Source: Phallus indusiatus
Lineage: Eukaryota; Basidiomycota; Agaricomycetes; Phallales; Phallaceae
NCBI GenBank assembly: GCA_027605045.1
Contig: JAQFWX010000181.1
Span: forward strand, 1-63,820
Length of the DNA: 63,820 nt
Direction: 5' to 3'
This document shows positions 9,882 through 20,756 of the stretch, piece by piece (the stretch's first letter is position 1; every line of letters starts with the position of its first letter). The notes under the pieces are model-generated. The model saw only the letters and a program-made list of their open reading frames with translations. It was not told the origin of the DNA and searched no databases. The position numbers and the translations under genes are program-made.

Positions 9882-11786
9882 TCACCATAGGTCTAGTGTC
9901 AGGATGTCCCAAACCTTGATAACACCATGAGAACTGTGAGAATGTCAAAAGAATGTAAGTAAAAGAAGGATACGATGATGATTGATATTCACTCACCTCC
10001 CTGTCACAATGAGATTCTCGTCCGCTTCTAACGAACAAACAGTGCCATCTTCATAGGCTTCCCAAGTCTGAAAGGGTTGGACGTAGGCATCAGATTGGAT
10101 AATTTCGTAGTCGCAATTATTAGTCCCAGATGAAAACACAAACTCCGTGTAGTCAGAATGAGTGTCCCAGTTCCAGACAGACACGTTGCCAAGAGAGTCC
10201 CCAGTAAGGATGAATGGTGATGAACGTTTTGATACCCATCGCGATGGCAAGTTGATCGATAGTGTTGAAGATGTGGCTTTCGAGACAATTGGTGGCGTGA
10301 CTGTGGTGCCCGATGATGCTCCGTTGAGTACAAAGCATGGTTTAAGGGACGTTATTTGAAAGCTTGCTTCAACATCAACGCCAAAGCGCGAACAGACGAC
10401 AGCCTTACGCAAAGTGTTGATATCATAACGGTAGAAAACTCTGTCCTTGGGGTATCGTACTAGGATTATGACGTTGGAGGAATCTGACTCGGGATCAATA
10501 GAAAGCGATGCGGCCGTCTTCGGTTTATCTATCCATCATTGAGCGATCCGTATGCTGTCCTCGATGAGAACCATATAGTCGTTGACGTCGCTTCGATGCA
10601 CTTGGAAGCTTGGCCAGACAGCGAAATCGCCGTTTTCACATGCGGCAACGAGGATACCTTTGGTGGCCAGGAAAACAAGCTCGGTACAGGCGTTTGTGTT
10701 TGGTGCGTCGTGATGTTCATCTTTGTTGATGCTTCCTGACCAGAGACAACGCAACCGTTTGCTATCCCATAGTTTGACCTGACCGCGAGAGCAGCCGCTG
10801 AAGACCAAGCCATCATCTTCTCCCCCATTGCAAGCCGAAGCAAAAGCCAGGCTTTGAACCTGACTCGGGTGTTCGTCCTGAGCACGGCAACGTAAGTAAC
10901 GTGCGGCTGGACGATCTGAATCCATCGCTCTCGGAGCAGTTGTGAGAGAAATCTCGCCATTTCGAAAACCCCAAGCGATCTGCGCGGTTCCACCCCGCGA
11001 TGAAACGGCAACGCAAGAAACGTGGGGGGAGAATTCGGCGTTTGGATTACCTATACCAAAGCCATTAGCTGTGCCGGATGCGTCCAAAAAGCCTCGCAAG
11101 ATTTTTCCTTGAAAGTTGAAAAAAATGCTGCTTTAAAAGACCGACCATACGAGTGAGAAGATAATACTAATGCTTACCTGTAGATGGAAAGCTACGCGCG
11201 ACAACGCCGTATTGAAGACTTGTTGTCATTAAGGACATATTGTCCATCAGATACATACTGTCGACGTTCCAAGAATGCGGTTGATAACTCATTATTGAGC
11301 TACGAGACTTCTCCCATCGCCTGAAAAAAAAACATTCAGTGTCTGAAAATCAAGATGAAGTGGCGATACTTACAGCACTAATTCGTACCGCTTTATGAAT
11401 TCTTTCTTCCAAGAGTTTTCTGAGCGTCGCAGCATAGTTCTTTGCCACAATGATGGGTAAGACTCCGAGCCCATTCCAAAGTAACGATATGCGAAAGACC
11501 GATACCAGGTGCTGTCGTCCGTTATATAGTTCCGGAGTCTGCGATTGACTCGAGATAAGGCGATGAGAGAGGAAGGGGTGTCGACATAGGCAATGATATG
11601 ACCCAAGGATTCGTCTGGTAATTCGACCAAGAACGACTGGCTAGTTTTCTTGTTGCAGGTGTTGTCGGAAGACTGAGAGCTGATTTGGAAGGCATATTGG
11701 GCAGAGTCGGATTGAGGTTTCTTTGAGGTAGCGTTTACGGATGATACGTTATTGTTTTGTGATTTCAGTAAGGGCTTGTTTTGCAT
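9882..11786 (-). CDS. F-box/WD40-repeat protein with an in-frame TGA
   Basis: Probable SCF ubiquitin-ligase substrate adaptor. Four exons: 11786-11374, 11320-11178, 11107-9997 and 9933-9882, with introns of 53, 70 and 63 bp; the lengths sum to 573 codons. A Ser/Asn-rich N terminus is followed at about residues 50-110 by an F-box (FLVELPDESLGHIIAYVDTP ... LSRVNRRLR). WD-type blades follow: GQVKLWDSKRLRCLWSG, GNVSVWNWD and the last exon's HGVIKVWDI, which splices in cleanly and ends at TGA 9882-9884. Oddity: exon 3 carries a TGA at 10536-10538 in the reading frame (CAA TGA TGG). Both sides are clearly coding, so the gene is a recent pseudogene, is read through, or hides a weak intron (a 54-, 72- or 87-nt removal ending at GAAG would keep frame). 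The start is the first ATG of the exon carrying the F-box. Confidence 0.82.
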
Positions 11787-11892
11787 ATAACTGGGACGAG
11801 CGTAATTTGCTTGTTTGGAATGCAGACCACGAAGGATTGTGGATTTCTGCAGTGGTTGTCGATAAGAGATGACTCAAAGGTCTACGTGACAG

Positions 11893-12130
11893 TCACACTC
11901 GCACTGCCTGGAAGATACAATAAAAGTCACCTCGACAGTCAAGTTTAGTCCAGAATAATATGCTTCTACGTGTTCGTTTTTTTTTTTCTGGAAAAGATGA
12001 CTCCTCTCCCTCTAATTCATCTGCCGTAGCATCGCTGTACTCTACGAGGAGATTCCAAGAGAACTGGGGAAGCCCACATGCCACGTTTCGCGTTCCTAAA
12101 CGAACAGGGTCAAAAATACATACGAACTTT
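11893..12130 (-). pseudogene. 3' part of a gene split by the MULE insertion
   Basis: Minus-strand open frame ending at a TGA near 11893, with a lysine/arginine-rich stretch (EKKKRTRRSILFW). Its 5' part lies on the far side of the transposon. Subtracting the element and one target copy joins this frame in phase to the one at 18333-18643, giving an uninterrupted 549-nt (183-codon) frame. I do not recognise the protein. The host gene is broken in this allele. Confidence 0.65.
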
Positions 12131-12139
12131 GTAAATAAA
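12131..12139. repeat. Left 9-bp target-site duplication of the MULE
   Basis: GTAAATAAA, identical to 18333-18341. A 9-bp duplication is the hallmark of Mutator-superfamily insertion. Confidence 0.92.
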
Positions 12140-12325
12140 CGGAGCGCAGTGAAGTGGTCGCATTCGGCCAGCCAAGACCTAGGTCAGGGTCGGACGGTGC
12201 ATCAAAATCAGTGCAGGGTAGTCCCTAAGTAGTTAGTTTGAGGATTGACAATGTCACGCCGGTTATTCACAAGCGACAGACTAAGCGACGAGCTAAAAAT
12301 AAAATATCCCCGGTGATCCCGGCGA
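12140..12325 (+). repeat. MULE left terminal inverted repeat
   Basis: Pairs with 18130-18332 in inverted orientation. The outermost 26 bp match at 21 positions, including an 18-bp exact block. Subterminal sequence keeps spaced matching blocks to about 12325. Confidence 0.85.
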
Positions 12326-12403
12326 GAACAGTCCGGTGGTGCTTTTCCCGGCGTTGGCGGTGATTTCCGTTACAGAATGATATTGTATAATTTTAGACAT
12401 ACT

Positions 12404-12495
12404 ACAGGGAACTCTGTGGCTAAGTGGTATTCGTCTGTCAGACGGCTATCAGCTGCGCTTGGTCGTGAGTTCGAATTCCTGTTACGTGATCTTTT
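12404..12495 (+). ncRNA. tRNA-like Pol III unit, possibly tRNA-Asp-derived
   Basis: A box TGGCTAAGTGG at 12417-12427, B box GAGTTCGAATTCC about 40 nt downstream, and a T5 run at 12491-12495 that could end Pol III transcription. The anticodon-like loop CTGTCAG would read GTC (Asp) with T33 in place and a four-pair stem. The T-stem does not pair well and the segment after the anticodon arm is too long, so it is not a functional tRNA as read. It is best explained as a degenerate tRNA or SINE head, sitting inside the left part of the MULE. Confidence 0.35.
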
Positions 12496-12675
12496 TATGC
12501 CTTCCACGCCGTGTAAGAACAACATTATGCCGACTGAAAAAAGTGTGATCAGAAACTTAGGATTCTCACATTGTAGACAAGAAAGCGGTGTATATTTATA
12601 TTTTATTCAGCTCACTAATTTAAATACAGTCATTTTTTGAGTGATAATAGTCAGTCATTTGTGTGCCGGTTGGTG

Positions 12676-15600
12676 TCATGGACTGGTAGGATGGCGGTTG
12701 CAAAGATTGAGGAAGTGGAGGCGAGGGTAAGCGTTAGAAGACTGAGGAAGTGGAGGTAACGGGTATGGGTTGGAAGGGCGAGTAAGTGGAGGTAATGGGT
12801 ATGGGTTGGAAGGTCGATTATGTGCATTATTGCGAGAATATTGGCCAACTGGTGGATGAGCGCTGAGCGAACGGGGTTGTGCAATGTGATTTCTTGGAGG
12901 CTGCAAGAGTGGCTGTGTTTGGGGAATGTGAGACGATGACGGATATGGATTTGTGGATTTTTGTGGGTTTGTGGCTAGTTGTGAATGTGAAGCAGGCGGC
13001 GAAGCAGAAGTAGAGAGACATGACGAAGAATCAGATGCAGATTCCTACGGCGACTGTGAATTACATTAATTAAATATATATCTGATTCTCACCGATTTCT
13101 CTTGTTCTGAATCAGGTTCAGACTGAGTTGACACATCCAGAAGCTCGCGATCAAAAAGATCCTGGTCCGGGACAATACCGGAGGGAACAATACGTCCGGA
13201 TCCTTGCGCTTTCAATTTTTCGAATTCACCGTTAGTTTTCTGTAGTAGTTTATTGCTGTTACGAAGTCGTTTTACCGCCGTGTTGATTTTTTTCGCTGAT
13301 TTCGATTTTAAGGCGCGTTTTGTGCCCTTGGCATTTTTTTGAACAGTTTGTTGAAGCTGAATAATTCTCTGATTCATCTGGGCTATCTTTTTATCATTTA
13401 CCTCGACTATTTTTCGCTGATCACGTTCTATAGTTTTGTCAGTTCGCACACGCGCCGCTCCAAGTGCATATAGCGTACCCTTCTTTCCAATAGCCTTTCC
13501 GGCTCTTCTAAACGACGACGAGTCTTGATCCCGAGTATGTACGCCTTCTTCTTTAAGCATATGGTAGCTCTGAATTGCTCTAGAGTCGTACTGAAACCCG
13601 CGCATAATCCCTGCGAGCATTGTAAGCTGTGTGCCATCCCGGTTGATGCTTCGGTGAGCTTGCTCGTTCCCGTTAGATGTCGTCGGTGCCGCTCTCCAGA
13701 TTTCGATTGGAATCTTGCTTTTGGGTCGATAAATTCCCGCCAATGTTATACCTTTTGATGCCTCCTTGTCTTTTAGCCACTCTATAACGCCAAAGTGAGT
13801 GATAAGACGGGATAAATTCATGTGGCTTACTTGCAGCCTTTTTTCCTCCACTACGGATGCGCTTGAGAACCCCTTGAAGGTCCGGAAGAGGCTCAGCAGA
13901 TGCCAGACTCATCATGGCAGCTCTGACCTCACTGGAAACAGAATTTCTCAACTTGTTGATGTTTCGGACATAGTGTGCAAAGCAATAGCGGTAGATGCAT
14001 GCTAAGTGCTCTGCTGGTGTCAGGCGATTCATCGGTTTTTTCCATTCAGTAGATGTAGCTTTCATATCGGCACATATCTCCCGTAAATAAAGACCGAGTC
14101 CTAAAAATCAAGTCAGATTTAATATGCGGAACACGGGGAACCAATATCATTTCAATTACCAACAGCTTGACCGCGATGTCCATCCGCGGTTATTGTGTCA
14201 AAACCATCACCGTGAATATGACGGAAATGCACCGCCTTGCCTGTATCTAATTTCACTATCTTAAACATCTCACGGAATAGAATTAAATGTGCCTCCGCGC
14301 TTTGCGATGTTGTGAATGCTCGAGCGACTACTAATGCTAAATCTGGCATCATAAATTGCTCTGAAAAATAATAAATGTACTTACAGCGCGCAAATTCAGG
14401 AAACCAAGCTTCGACTTCAAATTCTTGCCAACGGTGCAATCGCTTGAATGAAGTGTCGATGGATGGTCGGTTCGTCCGGTGAAACAAATAGCTCATGGCG
14501 GGGAACATACATATTACAATGTATATCTTCTTGCCGGTGGGAATGGTGTGTTCTTGAATATGTCGAATGTATATCCCGTATGTTTGCTTGTCCGGATGCT
14601 CTGAAATTAAGTATTTCGCGCCTGCATTTATGTCAAACCAGCACTTGAGAAAGCGTGCCAGGTCTAGCTCACCTTCAAAGCCAGTTCCCTTAGGATACAA
14701 CTCAGATCGAAGGATGTTGATCAAGCGGCCAGTGTGATCTTGATTGGCAAACGACGGGTGAAGGTCTGAAAGTGTTGGATCGTATACTGATTGCCAATTT
14801 AAGAGACGTCGCAGGTCAGACACAAAACCGCTGTCCAATAGAAGTCGTCGCGGGGTGGCATCTGTCAAACGCCACTCTAGCTGGTACAATAACGTGTTGA
14901 ATTTGAGGCGTATTGATGCTGGAGTACGCGTACGAGGAGGATTTGGATGAGAATGGGGGTTTCGACAAACCACCAGTATATACGGACAGTCGTGTAAATC
15001 ATTCGGTTCGTAGATTTCAAAGTGTGCCGGGCAATCATTCAGTTTCACAAGTTCGCCCCTTTGAATTTTTCCTGCATGATTCCGGTGCCAGGCAGCTGTG
15101 ATTGAGGTATGTATGTCGCAAATTCATAATGCACACATTTGTATCACTTACGGCACAATTCCTTTTGCTCATGATATGCAAATGTCAATCCACAGGGTGC
15201 TAGAGGGCCATACCCGTTGGCAAACGCCTCCAGCTCATACGCACTGATCAAACTCGAATCATTGTTCATCAGCGCTTTGAGGTAGTTAATATCGAATTCA
15301 ATCAAATTACGGAGGACTAAATGGCCTCGCTGCCCTCGTGTATAGTGTTCGCAGCTGAAGGCAAAGTAGAGCGCTGGAGTCAGCCTATAGCAGCAAAACG
15401 CATACAACGGCTGTTCTTACCGAATCCGAGGCCTTCCATTATTTTCAAACTCCAAAATGAATTTTCCATCACACCGTCGTGTTTGGACGCTATTGGATGC
15501 ACGAGAATTGGTAAGCACCCAAATTAAATCTTCATTCGTCTCTCCATGTCCCTCGTGCTTCCCTCCTTCCTTGTGTTTCTCTCCACTGCCCTCAGTCTCT

Positions 15601-16502
15601 CCATTTTTCTCCGAAACATCCTCATTGTTTCCTCCATCATCTGTGATTTTCTCTCCATCGTCAACACCTTTCTCTCCATCATCCTCATCGGTCTCTCCAT
15701 CCGCGTCTTTCTCTCCATCATCCTCATCAGTCTCTCCATCCGCATCTTTCTCTCCATCCGCGTCTTCCTGTTTCTCTCTGTCCTCCTCTTCCTCAGAGTC
15801 TGATTCTGGGTCAGGAAGCATGTCAAGACGACAGCCACGCTCATTCAGCGCACAATAAAATCCCAAGGTTTTGTTGAAGACTTCTTTATTAGCATGCGGC
15901 ATTGATACATCGGAAGTATTCTGGTGACCGGTATTAAACGTGCAACGTTTGATTGAACGACCTAAAGTAAACTGGTAAGCGTTAATCATAAAGGTAAATG
16001 AACGGCATTGACAGCTTCTCCTAAGTTTGGTGCAAAGAACGGGAGTTTTGGATTTGGAATAGCGGGCCAAGAGATGACACCGAATGTTGTAACTCTGCCC
16101 ATGTTTATCACCAAGCGAATACTGAAAGTTATCTTTAGGATGCACCCAGCTATCCGATGCGTTGATGGGAAAGATATGGGCGACAGCTAATCCAGGTAAG
16201 GAACCAGACTCTGGAAACTCAACAATGGCATCTAAGGAATGTTCAGCGATTGCATGAACACTGCTGGATGATTTCCTTGTGATACGTCCTTCGCCATTAT
16301 CAAGTTCTTCAGGTGACAAGGTTCGTGTGATGCCTGGAGAATGATTTAGGATGACCAGGTCTTCAGCGATAACCGGGTCTTCAGCTGCAGAAGGTGAAGA
16401 ATTCAAAGCTTCAGTCAAGTCATTGGTGCTCAGACCACCGTTGTTCAGCAGCTGCTTCACTTGACGAAGAATTTCAAGTTGTTCGGTGGAATATGTTGCC
16501 AT
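12676..16502 (-). CDS. MULE-like DDE transposase
   Basis: Six exons (16502-15421, 15354-15152, 15095-14160, 14100-13831, 13781-13093, 13044-12676) sum to 1183 codons with consistent phases. An N-terminal Cys/His-rich region (residues ~130-200; RRSCQCRSFTF, KRCTFNTGHQNTSD) probably binds DNA. A repetitive acidic linker (DADGETDEDDGEK) covers ~240-330. The catalytic core has Asp in SIDTSFKR, Asp in ADGHRGQAVGLGLYL, a Cys/His helix YRYCFAHYVRN and Glu in NGNEQAHRSINRDG. This is the MULE order D...D...C/H...E. A basic coiled-coil region (KKIAQMNQRIIQLQQ) follows, and the tail has SNPYPLPPL repeats. The last junction is uncertain: using the earlier acceptor at about 13054 would stop the protein at TAG 13045-13047 and drop the proline-rich tail. 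All catalytic residues are present, so the enzyme could be active. Confidence 0.88.
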
Positions 16503-16998
16503 TGCAGGTAGTGTTGCCGTCTGCGCTGAAGTGTTTACATTATTGACTAATTTTTACCCATAACCTGATCGATACTTTGATGTTGAAAACGTAACGGTCT
16601 CTTGCACAACTTTTTTTTTTCAGTCGGTGACGGTCGGAAATCAGATGTTTCTCCGACGAGCTTTCATCCCGAGCCCTTGCGCTCGCGTACCTACTGGCGT
16701 ATTTAGTGAGAGATCACATTTTAGCTTTGATGAAAATACTCTGTAACCACCAAAACTGAATTAAATCAACTTGCGCAGATACCCCAAAACATGGCGCAAA
16801 TGTTTTCTTTCGTCCTTCAGTGTCGGCCTCGGGTTTTGCCCCTTTTTTTGACTGAGATGTATGGTTTTCACCTCGGGGATAGTATCCTTTTTTTTTCTTG
16901 GGTGAAAATTCAATTTTCCGTGTAGTCAGGTATCCGATAATGGCGCATATATAGCTCGGAAGACCGAGCGGAAGAGCTTTGTCGTGTCAACTACACCA

Positions 16999-18005
16999 AT
17001 GCCTCCCCGTAAATCCTATGCCCCATATACTTTCCGTCCTCGAACTCGTCGATCCTTGGTTAATGAAGATGAAGATCCTGCTGATAATATCAATCTCTCT
17101 CATCGCGAGATCGAAACCAGGCACTTCCTGAAGACTCTTCTTCGCCAGCCTTTAATAGATCAGGCATTGTCAAAAGACTTGCTTTTTTTTGACCGCGTGA
17201 CGGAACAAATCAGGCCATTTCCCTAGTAATTTTTCATCTCATTTTGTTTGGTTTCTCAATACCTATTTGTTTAGTCCCGTAGATCTGTACAGTCGTCGTA
17301 TTGAACCAAGCGGCTTCAACAATTACTTTGTCATTCGCCGCCTCGGTTTTGAATGTTTTTGCGGCTATGTATCCGCTGAACCAAGCTTCATCACAGCTTC
17401 AACCGTCAATAGAGCGATCGTGTTATACTGTGAAAGGTGCCGTTTTAACAGTAAGTTCATTTTTGGCCATTCAAATGACTCGGACAGGACAGCTCACTTT
17501 ATGTAGTCTCCTTGGATGCTGTATTCAAAACTGCGACCGCGCAACTCTTTTATTTGCTTCCAAAAAACAAAAACGAGGGTACGTCGACTGTTTCTTGTGC
17601 AATACGAGGCAACTAACCCGCAATCTCGAACAGCTACAAAACCCATAACGTCGTCTACAATAATGGGACAGGTTCTGGAGGCACTCCCAATGCCTCAAAA
17701 TAGTGCAGAGCGTAAGTCCAATTCTTTATTTTACTTGTCTTACTCGTAATATTTATTCTTTCCTATTAGCTATCGCTCAAAGCGGCAGTGGAGATGAGCT
17801 ATCCTCATCAGCCCCAAGCCCATCCTCGTCCACCCGAAGCCCATCCTCGTCAACCTCAAGCCCATCCAAAACCAAAACCAAAGTCACTCGCTGGGAAATA
17901 TGCCCACTATGCGATCATGCATATATTGAGGGAAGTCTCGCCGCACATTTTAATAATGATTGTACCTCCCTTTACAAAGGCTCAAGGGCCTCCTCTTCTT
18001 CTTGA
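16999..18005 (+). CDS. MULE-borne accessory gene with zinc-finger motifs
   Basis: Divergently transcribed from the transposase inside the same element. Exon 1 (from ATG 16999) is basic then acidic. The intron 17226-17272 joins exon 2 in phase; exon 2 has a CFCGY ... NRAIVLYCERCRF pattern reminiscent of a GRF-type zinc finger. The last exon has a Ser/Pro linker and then CPLCDHAYIEGSLAAHFNND-C, a C-x2-C-x12-H-x5-C arrangement like UBZ4/Rad18 ubiquitin-binding fingers, and ends at TGA 18003-18005. Splicing between about 17450 and 17770 is unresolved: a gtacgt...gaacag intron with a CTAAC branch site at about 17578-17630 looks real, but my joins do not all keep frame, so the gene may be slightly decayed. 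Domain names are inference from spacing. Confidence 0.55.
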
Positions 18006-18129
18006 GCTAAAGCGCTCCAAATGATTGTTTTGTTCTTTTATTGAAAAGCTTAGAAAAGCGGCTCATTTCAAGCTGCTTACTTCCTTCCTTTGCCTTTACA
18101 TGTTTCTTTCTTACATAGTACTAAAAAAT

Positions 18130-18332
18130 CCCGGCGGGTAACTCAGCTTTATTTTTAGTTTGTTGTTCGTTCGTTGTAGTTACCGGAATATACTATTTTT
18201 ACTTTGCCGCTTGTGGGCTAACTTGTGTGACATTGCTTCATTTTTACTTTAACTACTTAGGGGCTACCCTGAAAACCGTGTACCGGCCTTTTTTTTCTGA
18301 TGGTTTGAATGCGACCACTTCACTCTGATCTC
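18130..18332 (-). repeat. MULE right terminal inverted repeat
   Basis: Inverted partner of 12140-12325, ending GAATGCGACCACTTCACT plus eight bases, next to the right target copy at 18333-18341. Confidence 0.85.
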
Positions 18333-18949
18333 GTAAATAAAGATCGGAGAGAGACGAATCTGCCGGCAGCTTCCTGTTCAAGGAAGATATCTTTATTCCA
18401 ATCCTCATATCCGGCCCCACTTTGCTCCCATGTTCGGTGGTACCCTGCAGGCAGCATTGCTATTGAGACGCGTCGGAATGCAGGAAGATATACAAATGGG
18501 AGAACATGGCAGATGAACAGGTATGCAAGAAAGAACCGATTCAGTTGAGAGTAATACTGACACAGTATCATAGTACGCGCAAACTTACAATACGTTGCAT
18601 TGATCCCGTCTGACAATTTGAACCCACAAACGTCTTCCTTCAATCTCGCCTCTCAGCCAGGCAAGTGCTTTTGCTGAATTTGGTTGAGCGATTTTACCAA
18701 AATGTGCGCTTTTGGGACCACGAACAGTATCACATACGTGAGAAGTTCTCGATCGTTGGACCTCAGAATCAAAGGCTCCAGAACATGTCGGAAGAATTTA
18801 TCCTCAATGTATTTATTAGATCCAGGCTCGGAAGCTAGTTGAAAATCCAGAGTCACATGAAGCACCCTGCGCATGCGATAATCTAGATACATGAAGTTCA
18901 ACGGTCGAAGTGCATGGCGGGGAAGCCGAGAAGCAACCATAAACATCAA
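18333..18949 (-). pseudogene. 5' part of the gene split by the MULE insertion
   Basis: Minus-strand exons upstream of the insertion. One frame, 18653-18949, has FMYLDYRMRRVLHVTLDFQL. The other, from 18643 to the target site, has GYHRTWEQSGAGYEDWNKD. They share a phase but are separated by a TGA near 18650 that may be intronic. After the target site the frame runs into the transposon and stops within four codons. The product is unrecognised. The first exon may start at an ATG near 19060. Confidence 0.5.
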
Positions 18950-19549
18950 TGAAGCCTCGAGGTCTGCTATCGCCGCGCCATACCTAGGCCTTGGTACGTA
19001 TCATATCCAGTCTCATAACCCTTGGATATTTACCCGTTAGAGGTGTCTGCGTATGGTTGATCATAGTGCACCACCTACAAATTATGGTTTATCCATCAGC
19101 ACAAAAGATCTCCTGTGTCGTTTAATCCCGAAACGAAACGGATCTTCGGCGACTGATTCTCCATGGTTCGAACAAAGATGGTGAAAGTTTCACGTTCTTT
19201 CATTCATTTTGGAGAAATCGAAATCACTTCGGCACTTCCCAAAAAAACCACATACGACGGGTTTTTTTGGACGATTAAATATAAGAAGACCCAACGACTC
19301 TGTACCGTGCTCATGGACTTGTTTCATTTGTTTCGGAATGGCGACTAAACTGACAGTACAACAATAAAACCACATGGATCTTGGCTTGGAAGTTCATCTC
19401 TGTCAGTATGTTTTGGCAGGTTTGCTCGCTTCATGATTCTTGCAACCTAGCGCGATCGGGCTTACAAAAGGCCTACACATGCAATTTATGTTCTACCCGA
19501 CCTGTGCACACCTTTTCTTCCCCTTACCTTTACCAGCGTAGACTTAGCG
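18950..19549. other. Intergenic region
   Basis: Contains only short frames without splice or domain support. It probably includes the 5' flank of the split gene and of the next plus-strand gene. Confidence 0.4.
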
Positions 19550-20214
19550 ATGCACCCAACATCTGTATTACTGTCAGGACTATATATCATTAGTGGATCC
19601 ACTTCGGATCCTCTGGTACTGGGACCTGTTCCTCCTGTCTCGCCCCCACCACCCGTCAACGTTGTAGTTCCACCAACCCAAAGCTTCTTCGTAGACCTCA
19701 TTACTACTTTCCCCGATCTCTTGCTCAACTAAGCCCATTCGCTTTTCTAGAATCCATGGTTCATTCAATCCGTTCAGCCTAACTTCTTTAACGTCAGCTT
19801 TCTGCCAATCATTGGTTCAAACAACACGGGCTACAAGTGGACTATCGAGGTGAGCAGTCGATCCAGTTGTCTGCTGAATTCTTTCTAATTGTATTGAAAG
19901 AATGGAACGTTAGTTGCTAACGCAGAAGTACCGGTTGGGGACGCCTTTGAAATCTTACCTACTGTTTCCGGCAAATTCATGTAAGGCAAACCATTGTCCT
20001 TGCTTTGCATGATCGTTTATCGTTATTGCAGAATCAAGATTCCTCATGAGAATAAAGTTCTTTCCCTTAACAGCAGTAACCTTCCTCAGGTAACATTGAT
20101 TGCATTATATGAATGTTATCTCTTGTTTATATTTGAATGGGATAGCTCGCGTTTAGTCCCGGTGAAGGTAAACCCAGTGAACTTTTTGAGTTCGCATTCC
20201 AAAGCTCGACGTAA
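19550..20214 (+). CDS. Small five-exon protein, possibly beta-trefoil-like
   Basis: Exons 19550-19690, 19751-19849, 19901-19980, 20032-20089 and 20146-20214 sum to exactly 149 codons; every intron (51-60 bp) has GT-AG ends and compatible phase, which is strong evidence for a real gene. The N-terminal third is Pro/Val-rich (PPVSPPPPVNVVVPP). The rest has NTGYKWTIENG, then SGKFIIKIPHENKVLSL and a final ELFEFAFQS, a pattern like one lobe of a beta-trefoil carbohydrate-binding fold. That assignment is a guess. The start is the first ATG in frame; an upstream exon is possible. Confidence 0.6.
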
Positions 20215-20756
20215 TATGAAAAATCGATTGTATTATAGTTTCGCTTTTACCCTGTTCAGAAATCGTTAGACAAATAGAGTATAAGTACTTCTCATCTATC
20301 CTGCACACGACCGATGGCCATTTGACAACACTGAGCCTCAAAGCTTAAAGCTTAATCTTATGAACTTTGAGAGTCGACCATTACAAATTGAACGTTATTG
20401 AACGCCAAATCGCTGGTTGATTCCGAGTCAGTTGTCGAGCCGTCACAGTCAATGCCAAGCTTTCTGTCACGTTCTTTTCCTCCTAGTTGTCCTCCACATG
20501 AGTTCGTTATCTTATTTATCACCCTCTGTCGCTCCGTCAATGCGCAGTTGATTCAATATTATACGACGCAGTCAAAAAGAAGTAGCATGAGGGAAGAATC
20601 TCGCAGGATAGAAGGTACGTCAATTGGTATCATTCGGAAAGACCTATTACCAATTTGTTCTTCAGGCCATCGCGCTTGAAGGAGGATGGAAGAGAATATA
20701 AGAAACAGAAAAAAACACATAACCTTGTTAGCGACGAATCTAAATCGCGCGGGTAG

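Larger units (their letters stand above)
12140..18332. mobile_element. Complete Mutator-like (MULE) DNA transposon, 6.19 kb
   Basis: The ends are long imperfect terminal inverted repeats of roughly 185 bp. Shared blocks, left versus reverse complement of right, are AGTGAAGTGGTCGCATTC (18/18), GGTAGYCCCTAAGTAGTTA, AATGTCAC, CACAAGCGRCA and CTAAAAATAAA. Perfect 9-bp direct repeats GTAAATAAA flank it. It carries two divergent genes: a minus-strand DDE transposase (12676-16502) and a plus-strand zinc-binding protein (16999-18005), with about 500 bp between their starts. Long TIRs, a 9-bp duplication and the transposase type all agree with the MULE superfamily. Identity between the TIRs is well below 100%, so the element is not brand new, although the target copies are still identical. 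Confidence 0.93.

Noticed and set aside
12404..12495. Functional tRNA-Asp gene
   Set aside because: The T-stem fails to pair and the variable region is too long; kept only as a tRNA-like relic.
14343..14390. 24-nt micro-intron in the transposase (gtaagt...ttcag)
   Set aside because: Removing it would create a TAG codon; read-through keeps the frame, so it is coding.
15457..15858. 133-codon plus-strand Ser-rich frame
   Set aside because: It is antisense to the acidic repeat linker of the transposase.
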